64,000 nucleotides of DNA from Luteibacter jiangsuensis. GTDB taxonomy: Bacteria > Pseudomonadota > Gammaproteobacteria > Xanthomonadales > Rhodanobacteraceae. Shown here piece by piece: positions 1-7,898 of the stretch (the stretch's first letter is position 1; each line of letters opens with the position of its first letter). A program made the translations under genes and the position numbers. The stretch is taken from positions 496,001 through 560,000 of the forward strand of contig NZ_JAAQQR010000002.1 in the NCBI RefSeq assembly GCF_011742555.1. Direction: 5' to 3'. Below the pieces are notes generated by a model. It had not been told where the DNA came from. It did no database searches and saw only the letters and a program-made list of their open reading frames with translations.

Positions 1-270
1 CCGCTCGCCGTCCCAGCGTTCGCGATCGATGTCGCGCTCGCGGCAGAACAGCACGCTTTCGCCATGTGCACGGCCCGGCAGGAGGGCCAGCACGGCATCC
101 GGCTCGTCGAAACCGGTGAGGTAATGGAAGTCGGAGTCCTGGCGGTAGGGCCAGGGGGCATCGGCATTGCGCATGCGCTCCGGCGCGGCGGCAAGGATCA
201 GCACCGCGTCCTCGCCGGCCATGCGCATCAGCTCCCGGCGACGCCGGGCGTACTCGGTCGCGGGAATCAA
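1..270 (-). CDS. pepP: Xaa-Pro aminopeptidase PepP, N-terminal part (runs off left edge)
   Basis: The first 90 codons of a reverse-strand gene are visible. They read as the N-terminal aminopeptidase-P domain: an Arg-rich start (YARRRRELM), then QDSDFHYLTGFDEPDAV, the hallmark of PepP before its metal-binding creatinase fold. PepP is a cytosolic Mn-dependent peptidase that removes the N-terminal residue ahead of proline. The start appears to be TTG at 270-268, overlapping the TGA of the upstream UPF0149 gene (TTGA), so the two genes are translationally coupled. The pairing of a UPF0149 gene with pepP is common in gammaproteobacteria. The catalytic C-terminal domain lies outside the window, so its integrity cannot be judged. 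Confidence 0.88.
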   Translation of the reverse strand, partial: MIPATEYARRRRELMRMAGEDAVLILAAAPERMRNADAPWPYRQDSDFHYLTGFDEPDAVLALLPGRAHGESVLFCRERDIDRERWDGER

Positions 271-833
271 TGCAGCGTGTCGCTCGGAGGGTGGTTCCTG
301 GGGCCGGCCTCGGCGTGCAGCAGCAGCGCGCCGACGCGAACGAACTCCTCGATTTCCGTCAGCGATTCCTCGTCGCCCTCCACGTCCTCGTCGAGCTCGA
401 ACTCGCTGGCGGCGATCGTCGCCATGTCGCGGAGCACCTCGCGGGCGTCCTCGCTCAGCTCTTTCGCTTTCTCGGCCGAGCCGCCGAGGCCGAAACCGCC
501 GAGGAAGCCCCGCGTCCATTCGGTCAGGCCCTCCGCCCGCTGGGCCAGCGGCGCATCTTCTTCGGGCAGCCAGGGCCCGAAGGTGAGGTCGGTATCGGCC
601 AGCCAGGCCTCGGTCTGGTGGCGCAACCGGGTCAGCATCGCTTCTTCGTCGGCGGTGGGCGCCGGATCGGGTTCGAATTTCAGGTCGTCCAGCAGCGATC
701 CGGCGCCGAAGCGCCCGCCCGCACTGATGTACCCGACCAGCGACCCATGGAATTCGCTGACCGAGGTGGCCAGCTTGCAGCGCCCGATGAGTTCGGCGAT
801 GTCTTCGGGGTCGACGGTCTGATTGGCCGGCAT
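267..833 (-). CDS. UPF0149 (YgfB/YecA-like) family protein
   Basis: A 188-residue acidic, mostly helical protein. It has the family pattern of an N-terminal region containing EFHGSLVGYISAGGRF and a later WTRGFLGGFGLGG segment, followed by an Asp/Glu-rich stretch (about residues 135-150). UPF0149 proteins such as YgfB are small cytosolic proteins. In Pseudomonas YgfB acts as a regulatory factor; elsewhere the role is unknown. Its stop overlaps the TTG start of pepP, so the two form an operon. It is transcribed divergently from the zapB-like gene across 94 bp. A strong AAGGAG-type ribosome site lies just before the ATG on the reverse strand. Confidence 0.85.
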   Translation of the reverse strand: MPANQTVDPEDIAELIGRCKLATSVSEFHGSLVGYISAGGRFGAGSLLDDLKFEPDPAPTADEEAMLTRLRHQTEAWLADTDLTFGPWLPEEDAPLAQRAEGLTEWTRGFLGGFGLGGSAEKAKELSEDAREVLRDMATIAASEFELDEDVEGDEESLTEIEEFVRVGALLLHAEAGPRNHPPSDTLH

Positions 834-915
834 GGCGGAACTCCTTCGGGCGTGGCACCGAAGTCTAATGCAGACGGGATGACCGACGGGCTGCCGACAA
901 CGCCGGGCGTCCTGT

Positions 916-921
916 TATAGT
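916..921 (+). promoter_or_regulatory. -10 box (TATAGT) 6 nt before the zapB-like start
   Basis: TATAGT ends exactly six bases before the ATG at 928, and no Shine-Dalgarno sequence lies between. A sigma70 transcript would begin at or next to the start codon, suggesting a leaderless mRNA. The -35 region is poor. Inferred from sequence only. Confidence 0.5.
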
Positions 922-927
922 CCGCGC

Positions 928-1152
928 ATGACGAACCCGGATGCCTTCAAGACCGAACTGGAAGCCTTGAGCGCCACGCTCGACCGGCTCGTCGACACCG
1001 TGCGCCGGCTCTCCGAGGAAAACCGCAGCCTGCGGCACAGCCAGGAGCAGTTGGCCAACGAACGCGCAGGGCTCATGGCGCGCAACGAACAGGCGCGCAG
1101 CCGTGTGGAAGCGATGATCCAACGCCTCAAGGCGCTCGAGAACACAGGCTGA
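928..1152 (+). CDS. ZapB-like small coiled-coil protein (TIGR02449 family)
   Basis: A 74-residue, fully helical, charged protein with heptad Leu/Val spacing throughout (ELEALSATLDRLVDTVRRL and so on), as expected for a short parallel coiled coil. It sits 8 bp before zapA, the standard place for the TIGR02449 family in Xanthomonas-like bacteria and pseudomonads. By analogy it would work with ZapA at the FtsZ ring; that role is inferred from context. No Shine-Dalgarno is seen, and a -10 box lies 6 nt upstream. Confidence 0.75.
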   Translation: MTNPDAFKTELEALSATLDRLVDTVRRLSEENRSLRHSQEQLANERAGLMARNEQARSRVEAMIQRLKALENTG

Positions 1153-1160
1153 TCCGTCAC

Positions 1161-1469
1161 ATGAATGCAACCGCCAGTGAACCGGTATCCCTGCGCCTGC
1201 TCGACCGCGAGTTTCACATTGCCTGCGCGCCCGAGGAACGCCCCGGCCTGATCGCGGCCGCCCAGTTCCTCGACGGCAAGATGCGCGAGCTGAAATCCAA
1301 CGCAAAGGTGCCCGGCTTCGACCGCATCGCCGTCCTGGCCGCCGTCAGCATCGCTCACGAACTGCTCAGTCTGCGGAAGGAGCACGACTCCCAGGAACAG
1401 GTGCTGACCGACGGCCTGGCCTCGCTGCGCAGAAAGCTTGATGGTCTGCTCGACGCGTCGGTAAAATAA
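1161..1469 (+). CDS. zapA: Cell division protein ZapA
   Basis: A 102-residue protein with the ZapA layout. An N-terminal globular part contains VSLRLLDREFHIACAPEERPGL, followed by AAQFLDGKMRELK and IAVLAAVSIAHELL, and then a C-terminal coiled coil. ZapA binds FtsZ polymers and bundles them at the division site. It is followed directly by 6S RNA and 5-formyl-THF cyclo-ligase, the classical zapA-ssrS-fau order of gammaproteobacteria, which strongly supports the call. The length is normal for the family. Confidence 0.92.
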   Translation: MNATASEPVSLRLLDREFHIACAPEERPGLIAAAQFLDGKMRELKSNAKVPGFDRIAVLAAVSIAHELLSLRKEHDSQEQVLTDGLASLRRKLDGLLDASVK

Positions 1470-1471
1470 CC

Positions 1472-1665
1472 CCCAGGCGTTCCCTGCGGTGCTCGCCAGC
1501 GCACTTTACATTTGCCTTGTTCCTACATACGACCCCGGGTCGGCTTTTCGCGACTGTTGTGCATGTCCGCCTCGTACGGAAAGCCTTGAAGTTGTGTAGC
1601 CCTCCCACCTGATCCTTTGGATCAAGGTCGTTTGGTGCGCAGCGGCATCGCGGAGAACGCCTCTC
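1472..1665 (+). ncRNA. ssrS: 6S RNA (SsrS)
   Basis: This 300-bp gap between zapA and fau has the features of 6S RNA. A closing stem pairs AGGCGTT (1475-1481) with AACGCCT (1656-1662). Inside are the conserved AAGCCTTGAAG segment near 1582 and the GCGGCATCGCGGAGA box near 1642-1656, both closely similar to the E. coli molecule. 6S RNA imitates an open promoter and sequesters sigma70 RNA polymerase in stationary phase. The ends are approximate. The gene order zapA-6S-fau is conserved. Confidence 0.88.
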
Positions 1666-1770
1666 CTTTACAGCCGGCCGGTTCCCAGGGGGCCGGTCAG
1701 CGCCGTACCCGCGGCACCGGGTGCGGCGGCTCGACGGCAACCTTGTCTGTGCCGTTCAGCTGAACGACCC

Positions 1771-2378
1771 ATGTCAAAGCTTCCCGAGAGACGTGAACTG
1801 CGAGCCGACCTCGTGCAGCGCCGCCGCCAGCTGAAGCCGGCCGAGCGCGTCGCGGCAGCCCAGGGGTTGCGCCAGTCGCTGGAACAATTGCCGGAATTCC
1901 TCACCGACACGCATGTGGCCGGCTATTGGGCCACGGGTGGCGAGTTGCCGCTCAACCTGGCCATCGCGCCCATGGCCGAACGCGGGCAGACCTTCTACCT
2001 CCCCGTCGTCACGAAGTCGGGCGGCAAGCGCAGGCTCACCTTCGCGCCGTGGACCACCGGCGAGGACGTCGAAACCAACGAAATGGGCATCCCTGAACCG
2101 AAGGCCGCCCAGCGTATCGTCGAGGCCAGCGCACTCGACCTGGTGCTGGTGCCGCTGCTCGGTTTCGACCGCCGCGGGAATCGCCTTGGCTTCGGGGGCG
2201 GCTACTACGATCGCAGCTTCGAGTTCCTGCGCGGGCAGAAGCGCCCGGCCAAGCCGCTGCTGGTCGGCGTGGCCTACGACTTCCAGGAACTCGACGCCAT
2301 CGAGACCGCCGAGTGGGACATCTCCCTCGACTACGTGGCGACCGACAAGGAACTCATCGACTGCACGGGCGGCGATGC

Positions 2379-2382
<4 letters not shown>
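1771..2382 (+). CDS. fau: 5-formyltetrahydrofolate cyclo-ligase
   Basis: A 203-residue enzyme that converts 5-formyl-THF to 5,10-methenyl-THF using ATP. The C-terminal phosphate/ATP motif GFGGGYYDR is intact (about residues 145-155), preceded by LVLVPLLGFDRRGNRLG. The N-terminal Arg-rich helix (RRELRADLVQRRRQL) is typical. It lies downstream of 6S RNA and may be co-transcribed with it, as in E. coli. It overlaps the next gene by 4 bp (ATGA) and starts the fau-EVE-rpiA operon. Confidence 0.93.
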
Positions 2383-2833
<451 letters not shown>

Positions 2834-2837
<4 letters not shown>

Positions 2838-3490
2838 GCCAGGACAACGAGAAGCGTCTCGCCGCCGAAACCGCCGCGTTCAAGTACGTGGGCAACGGCT
2901 CGTTCAAGGGCGGCATCCTTGGCGTGGGCACCGGCTCCACGGTGAATTTCTTCATCGACGAACTGGCGCTGTACCGCGACCGCATCAAGGCGGCCGTCTC
3001 CAGTTCCGAGGCATCCACCGAGCGGCTGCGCAAGCTCGGCATCGACGTGATCGACCTCAACGCCGCCGGCCGCCTGGATCTCTACGTGGACGGCGCGGAC
3101 GAGTGCGACCCGCACAAGTGCCTGATCAAGGGCGGCGGCGCCGCCCTCACCCGCGAAAAGATCGTAGCCGCCGCGTCGGATCTCTTCGTGTGCATCATCG
3201 ACGCGAGCAAGCAGGTCGACGTGCTGGGCAAGTTTCCGCTGCCCATCGAAGTCATTCCCATGGCCCGCAGCCACGTGGCGCGCGAAATCGTCGCGCGCGG
3301 CGGGCAGCCCGTATGGCGCGACGGCGTGGTCACCGACAACGGCAACTGGATCCTCGACGTGCATGGCTGGCGCATCACGAATCCCGTGGAACTCGAAGCC
3401 GACCTCAACCAGATCGTCGGCGTCGTGGCGGTGGGCCTCTTCGCGAAGCGCCCCGCCGACGTGGTCATCGTGGGCAATCGCGAGATCTGA
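2834..3490 (+). CDS. rpiA: Ribose-5-phosphate isomerase A
   Basis: A 218-residue isomerase of the pentose phosphate pathway interconverting ribose 5-phosphate and ribulose 5-phosphate. Clear motifs are the phosphate loop [12 protein letters not shown] near residue 33, the DLYVDGADE catalytic loop, the [11 protein letters not shown] loop and the C-terminal [14 protein letters not shown]. The length matches E. coli RpiA (219). It is the last gene of the overlapping fau-EVE-rpiA operon, and a family A palindromic repeat follows it. Confidence 0.95.
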
Positions 3491-3516
3491 GACTGGAAGA
3501 AGGGATGATCGCCCGC

Positions 3517-3599
3517 TGTGGGAGCCGGCTGCGCCGGCGATCCCGCGGCAGCGGGCAGGCTAGCCGCGAGCACCCATCGCCGCTGAAGCGGCTCCCACA
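3517..3599. repeat. Family A palindromic repeat (83 bp), copy 1
   Basis: An imperfect inverted repeat. TGTGGGAGCCGGC at the left pairs with GCGGCTCCCACA at the right, with inner short hairpins CCGCGGCAGCGG and CGCCGCTGAAGCGG. It lies between the rpiA stop and rmuC. The same element recurs about ten times in this window. It resembles a REP/BIME doublet. Confidence 0.85.
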
Positions 3600-3617
3600 G
3601 TCGGTTAATCTCGCTCC

Positions 3618-5069
3618 ATGACGCCCGAAACCATCCTCCTCATCGTCCTGCTGCTGGCCGTGCTGGCCTGCCTCGGGGTGCTCGTCGTCCTGCTTGGCCG
3701 TGGCCGGCAGGACGACGGCAGCGCCGCCCGCTTCGACGCCTTGCGCGACGACACGCGCCGCCTCGAAACCCTCATTCGCGAAGAACAGCGCGCCGGCCGC
3801 GGCGAACTCGGGGAGAGCTTTGCGCAGTTCCGCGGCCACGTGCAGGAGCAGTTGCAGACTGTCGCCGAGCGCCAGCACGAGCGCATCGAAGGCTTCGGAC
3901 GCCGCCTCGACCAACTCACCGAGCGCACCGACAACGGGCTGCAATCGCTGCGCCTGGGCATGGCCGACGATTCGCGCAAGACGCGCGAGGAATCCGCGCT
4001 CACGCTGAAGCACTTCGGCGAGCTCATCGACCAGCGCTTCGCCGCACTCACAGCCGAGAACGAAAAGCGCCTGGCCGAGGTTCGTGCCACGCTGGAAACG
4101 CGATTGGGCGCCATCCAGCAGGACAACGCGGCCAAGCTCGAACAGATGCGCGCCACCGTGGACGAAAAGCTCCAGGCCACGCTGGAAACGCGCCTCGGGC
4201 AGTCGTTTCAGCTGGTGTCCGAGCGCCTGGAAGCCGTGCAGCGCGGTCTCGGCGAAATGCAGGTACTCGCCGCCGGCGTGGGCGACCTCAAGCGCGTGCT
4301 TACGAATGTGAAGACGCGCGGCACCTTCGGCGAAGTGCAGCTCGGGGCCTTGCTCGAGCAGATCCTCATCGCCGAGCAATACGCAGCCAACGTCGCCACC
4401 GTGCCGGGTTCCGCCGAGCGGGTGGAGTTCGCCATCCGGTTACCCGGCACCGACGACGGCGGCCCGGTCTGGCTGCCGATCGACGCCAAATACCCGGTGG
4501 AAGACTACCAGCGCCTCCTCGACGCGCAGGACGCCGCCGATGCGGAGGGTGCCCAGGCGGCGGGCAAGGCATTGGAGCTGCGCGTGCGCGAGGAAGCCAA
4601 GCGCATCCGCGCCAAGTACATCGCGCCACCGCATACGACCGATTTCGCCATCCTCTTCCTGCCCAGCGAAGGCCTGTACGCGGAAGTGATCCGCCGGCCG
4701 GGCCTTTCCGACCAGTTGCAGCGCGAATGCCGGGTCACGGTGGCGGGCCCCACCACGCTCACCGCCTTGCTCAACAGCCTCCAGATGGGCTTCCGCACGC
4801 TGGCCATCGAGAAGCGCTCCTCCGAGGTCTGGCACGTGCTGGCGGCGGTGAAGAACGAGTTCGGCAAGTTCGCCACCGTGCTGGAAAAAACCCGGAAGCA
4901 ACTCGACACGGTGCGCAACAGCATCGACACCGCCGGCGTCCGCACCCGGGCCATCGAGCGCAAGCTGCGCGGCGTGGAATCGCTGGGGCCCGAGGAAAGC
5001 CAGGACCTGCTGGACCTTGTGCCTGGGTTGGACGACACCGATGCCGACGGCGCGGAAAGCCCGGACTGA
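3618..5069 (+). CDS. rmuC: DNA recombination protein RmuC
   Basis: A 483-residue protein with an N-terminal membrane helix (about residues 4-26), a long coiled-coil region (about 40-215) and a conserved C-terminal nuclease-like domain. The domain is recognisable from KTRGTFGEVQLGALLEQIL, LPIDAKYPVEDYQRLL and PHTTDFAILFLPSEGLYAEV. RmuC limits inversions at short inverted repeats and is predicted to be a PD-(D/E)XK-type nuclease. It is flanked on both sides by family A palindromic repeats. An unusually close TTAATC lies 7 nt before the ATG. Confidence 0.92.
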   Translation: MTPETILLIVLLLAVLACLGVLVVLLGRGRQDDGSAARFDALRDDTRRLETLIREEQRAGRGELGESFAQFRGHVQEQLQTVAERQHERIEGFGRRLDQLTERTDNGLQSLRLGMADDSRKTREESALTLKHFGELIDQRFAALTAENEKRLAEVRATLETRLGAIQQDNAAKLEQMRATVDEKLQATLETRLGQSFQLVSERLEAVQRGLGEMQVLAAGVGDLKRVLTNVKTRGTFGEVQLGALLEQILIAEQYAANVATVPGSAERVEFAIRLPGTDDGGPVWLPIDAKYPVEDYQRLLDAQDAADAEGAQAAGKALELRVREEAKRIRAKYIAPPHTTDFAILFLPSEGLYAEVIRRPGLSDQLQRECRVTVAGPTTLTALLNSLQMGFRTLAIEKRSSEVWHVLAAVKNEFGKFATVLEKTRKQLDTVRNSIDTAGVRTRAIERKLRGVESLGPEESQDLLDLVPGLDDTDADGAESPD

Positions 5070-5078
5070 GGGACATAT

Positions 5079-5161
5079 TGTGGGAGCCGGCTATGCCGGC
5101 GATCCCGCGGCAGCGGGCATGCTGGCCGGCAGCACCCATCGCCGCTGAAGCGGCTCCCACA
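5079..5161. repeat. Family A palindromic repeat, copy 2
   Basis: The same 83-bp element and orientation as the copy before rmuC. Ends are TGTGGGAGCC and GGCTCCCACA, with the central GATCCCGCGGCAGCGGGC. It lies between the rmuC stop and the folE promoter. Confidence 0.85.
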
Positions 5162-5191
5162 GAAGGCGGCTCCAGCGCGATGCAACAACGG

Positions 5192-5219
5192 TACAATGCG
5201 CGTTTGTACCCGCGAAGGA
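5192..5219 (+). promoter_or_regulatory. folE -10 box and ribosome site
   Basis: TACAAT at 5192-5197 is a good -10 hexamer, with AAGGAA at 5214-5219 as the ribosome site before the ATG at 5229. This also sets the folE start at 5229 rather than at an in-frame ATG upstream that would fall on the promoter. Confidence 0.55.
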
Positions 5220-5228
5220 ACCACCCCC

Positions 5229-5825
5229 ATGAGCGACGACGCCAAGCACCGTCCGGTCAGCCGCGAACAGGCCGAAGAGGCCGTGCGCACGTTGCTGCTG
5301 TGGGCGGGCGAGGACCCGAAGCGCGAAGGCCTGCTCGACACGCCCAAGCGGGTGGTGAAGGCCTACTCGGACTGGTTCCGCGGCTATGACGAAGACCCGG
5401 CGGAGTACCTGCGCCGCACCTTCGAGGAAGTGGAAGGCTACGACGAGATGATCGTATTGCGCGACATCGAGTTCGAGAGCCACTGCGAACACCACATGGC
5501 CCCGATCATCGGCCGTGCCCACGTGGGCTACGTGCCCACCGACCGCGTGGTCGGCATCAGCAAGCTGGCCCGCGTCGTCGACGGGTTCGCGCGCCGTTTC
5601 CAGGTGCAGGAAAAGCTCACCGCACAGATCGCGCACTGCATCGAGGACACCCTGCGGCCGCGCGGCGTGGGCGTGGTGATCGACGCCAGCCACGAGTGCA
5701 TGACCACGCGCGGCGTGCACAAGCGCGGCGTGTCGATGGTGACCAGCCAGATGCTCGGCAGCTTCCGCGAAGATCCCCGCACACGCAGCGAGTTCCTCCG
5801 CTTCGTCGGCGTCGACCGCCGTTAA
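5229..5825 (+). CDS. folE: GTP cyclohydrolase I
   Basis: A 198-residue enzyme that turns GTP into 7,8-dihydroneopterin triphosphate, the first step to folate and other pterins. The zinc ligands C86 and H89 (SHCEHH) and C157 (SHECMTTRG) are present, as is the GAGEDP/DTPKRV N-terminal motif region. The length is usual for the bacterial homodecamer. The ATG at 5229 has an AAGGAA ribosome site. The stop is only 2 bp before the TTG start of the Wadjet-like operon, so that system is likely co-transcribed with this housekeeping gene. Confidence 0.95.
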   Translation: MSDDAKHRPVSREQAEEAVRTLLLWAGEDPKREGLLDTPKRVVKAYSDWFRGYDEDPAEYLRRTFEEVEGYDEMIVLRDIEFESHCEHHMAPIIGRAHVGYVPTDRVVGISKLARVVDGFARRFQVQEKLTAQIAHCIEDTLRPRGVGVVIDASHECMTTRGVHKRGVSMVTSQMLGSFREDPRTRSEFLRFVGVDRR

Positions 5826-5827
5826 CC

Positions 5828-7144
5828 TTGAGCGTACCGGCCGACACCACCGTCCACGACGAACGCCTGCAGGATCTTTTCCGCGAGGGCGTCGTCGCCG
5901 AGGATTTGCCTGTTGTATTCCCGCTCCTGCGCGGGCGCGGCTTGCTACGGGCATTTTCCGCCCTTTTCCACGGTGGCGAGGCCCAGGTGCTCCTGCGCCT
6001 GCTCGTATTGCGCACCCTCGGCGCACGGACGCATGCCACTGAATGGACACCCCAGGAGATCCGCGATCAGCTCGCCTTCGTGGACCCGGTAAAGTTGGAA
6101 ACCGTTGTGCAGCGTCTGAAGGATCACGATCTCCTCGTGTACGACACGGAAACCATGCGGTACCGCGTGGGCACGCTCGGGCGCAAGGCGCTGGGTGCCC
6201 TGGCGACCATGCTGGAATTCGAACACGACGACGACGACGGCCTCGGCTACCTCACCGCGCAGCTCGCAGCGGGTCAGTCGCTGGGTCGCATCTCCGCCGA
6301 CGAACTCGGGCACCTTCTCTCGCGCCTCACGGAACTGAAAGAGGACTTCGACCGCGCGGTACTCTCCGGCTCCGAACATCGCATACGCCGCGCCGCCGAT
6401 CGGCTGGAATCGGTGTGGACCTGGGTGGAGAAGGGCACCGAGATCGTCGCTGCCATCACCTCGGGAGACGAACTGGAACCCGCCATCCATCGTCTTGCGC
6501 AGGCGGTCGGCCGCGCGCAGAGCGCGCTGCTGCGCCAGGCGGGCGTGTTCCAGCGGGAACTCAACAAGATCGACCAGCACCGGGTGCACCTCGGTCGCAC
6601 CGGGCTCTCGTCTTCCGACCTCGTCGGCTGGCTGCGGGCGCAGGATGCCTGGAGCCTCGCCAGCTTCGACGACGGCCAGTTACTGCTGCCGCTACCTGCC
6701 TCGTTTCTTCACGATCAGATCGCGCTGGACGTCGCCGAATACGAACTACTGGAACGCGAGCGTCTCGCCGCCGCCAGTACCGCCCTGCCTTCGGCCGAAG
6801 AGCCGCCTGACACAGCCGACCTTCCGATGGACGAGGAAGACCTGCGCTTCCTGGAGGAATGGCACGCCGAACTGGCCGCCATCGCGACGCCCCGCGAACT
6901 GGAAAGCACGCTGATCGGAAGCGACTACGCCCTATCCGCCTATCGCCTGTCATTGCTCGGGTTGCTGGGCGATCCCGAGTCAGCTGCGCTCGAAGGCGGC
7001 ACGGCGAACCTGGCGCGGCTGCCGCTTTCGCTCGAAATCGACGCCGAAACGCCATTGATTGTGACAGACCTTCCTCAGATTGCTCTGGTGAGTTCGGGAC
7101 GGTTGCGTCCGCATGAGGGCGTAAAGGACACAAACGATGCATGA
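5828..7144 (+). CDS. JetA/MksF-like kleisin subunit of a divergent Wadjet-type condensin system
   Basis: A 438-residue, mostly helical acidic protein and the first of four overlapping genes. Residues about 72-120 (starting EWTPQEIRDQL and ending DTETMRYRVG) look like a winged helix with a beta-hairpin wing. The middle (about 140-260) is long helices, and the C-terminus is another compact helical part. I did not recognise the family from sequence alone. The kleisin role is inferred from size and position (large helical protein, small wHTH protein, SMC ATPase, TOPRIM protein), the JetABCD order. The start is taken as TTG at 5828, 2 bp after folE. No ATG with a ribosome site precedes the first conserved-looking segment. 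The stop overlaps the next gene by 8 bp. Confidence 0.6.
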   Translation: MSVPADTTVHDERLQDLFREGVVAEDLPVVFPLLRGRGLLRAFSALFHGGEAQVLLRLLVLRTLGARTHATEWTPQEIRDQLAFVDPVKLETVVQRLKDHDLLVYDTETMRYRVGTLGRKALGALATMLEFEHDDDDGLGYLTAQLAAGQSLGRISADELGHLLSRLTELKEDFDRAVLSGSEHRIRRAADRLESVWTWVEKGTEIVAAITSGDELEPAIHRLAQAVGRAQSALLRQAGVFQRELNKIDQHRVHLGRTGLSSSDLVGWLRAQDAWSLASFDDGQLLLPLPASFLHDQIALDVAEYELLERERLAAASTALPSAEEPPDTADLPMDEEDLRFLEEWHAELAAIATPRELESTLIGSDYALSAYRLSLLGLLGDPESAALEGGTANLARLPLSLEIDAETPLIVTDLPQIALVSSGRLRPHEGVKDTNDA

Positions 7145-7898
7145 CGATACCGCCAGCCTGGTCACCCGCCTGCTCGCGCAACGATGGCTGCCGCGCGACG
7201 ATGCGCAGGCACGCAAGGCCCTGCTCGACGAAACTTACCGCGAAGAACTCGATCGCCGGCTCGACGCCGTAGGCCTCGAACTGCGGGAACATCCCTATGC
7301 CGCGTACATCGGCCTCGCCGTATCCAAGAAAAGCGAACGCGCCGTGTTCGGCGGCAGCGACAGCTGGATATCCAACACGATGCAGCTGGACCGTGACGGC
7401 GTGGCGCTGCTGGTGGTGATCTGGGCGCTCATCATCCTGCCCAAGCGCCAGCGCCAGGTAGAGCGTCAGGAAGTGGAGGCCGCGGCCTCGCAGAGCCAGA
7501 TGTTCGCCGAAGAGAAGCCCATCCCGCGCGACCCGACGATCTCACCCGTCATTGCAGAACGCACGTTGCTCGCCGACTTTGGCGAGAAACTCGGTGGCAA
7601 GACCCGTATCAACTTCAATCTCGGCACGCTGAATCGCCTCGGGTTCATCGTGCGCCGCAAGGGCGAAGTGGCCGAAGGCCCCCTGCTCGACCTCGCGTTC
7701 GACTACGAACGTACGGCACGCCGCATTCTCGACGGTGCGCTGGGCGATCTGCTTGGAACCGCCAGGCCGCAGGAATCGACCGACGACGACGCTACCGAAT
7801 CCGGTTCGGCGGCGGCGCGATGGGCAAGCCCGGCGCAGGCACCCACGGACGATGCGGCGATGACCGAAGACGAATACGAGGAAAACGGCGATGTTTGA
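7137..7898 (+). CDS. JetB/MksE-like small subunit of the Wadjet-type system
   Basis: A 253-residue protein overlapping its upstream neighbour and the downstream SMC gene by 8 bp each, implying tightly coupled synthesis. The N-terminal half is helical. A hydrophobic core segment GVALLVVIWALIILPKRQRQ (about residues 84-103) looks like a buried helix rather than a membrane anchor. Residues about 140-190 (FGEKLGGKTRINFNLGTLNRL, then GFIVRRKGEVAEGPLL) fit a winged helix. The last 50 residues are acidic and low-complexity. MukE/JetB proteins are small double-winged-helix proteins that bridge the kleisin and SMC. The call rests on this layout and on gene order, not on a recognised signature. Confidence 0.6.
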   Translation: MHDDTASLVTRLLAQRWLPRDDAQARKALLDETYREELDRRLDAVGLELREHPYAAYIGLAVSKKSERAVFGGSDSWISNTMQLDRDGVALLVVIWALIILPKRQRQVERQEVEAAASQSQMFAEEKPIPRDPTISPVIAERTLLADFGEKLGGKTRINFNLGTLNRLGFIVRRKGEVAEGPLLDLAFDYERTARRILDGALGDLLGTARPQESTDDDATESGSAAARWASPAQAPTDDAAMTEDEYEENGDV

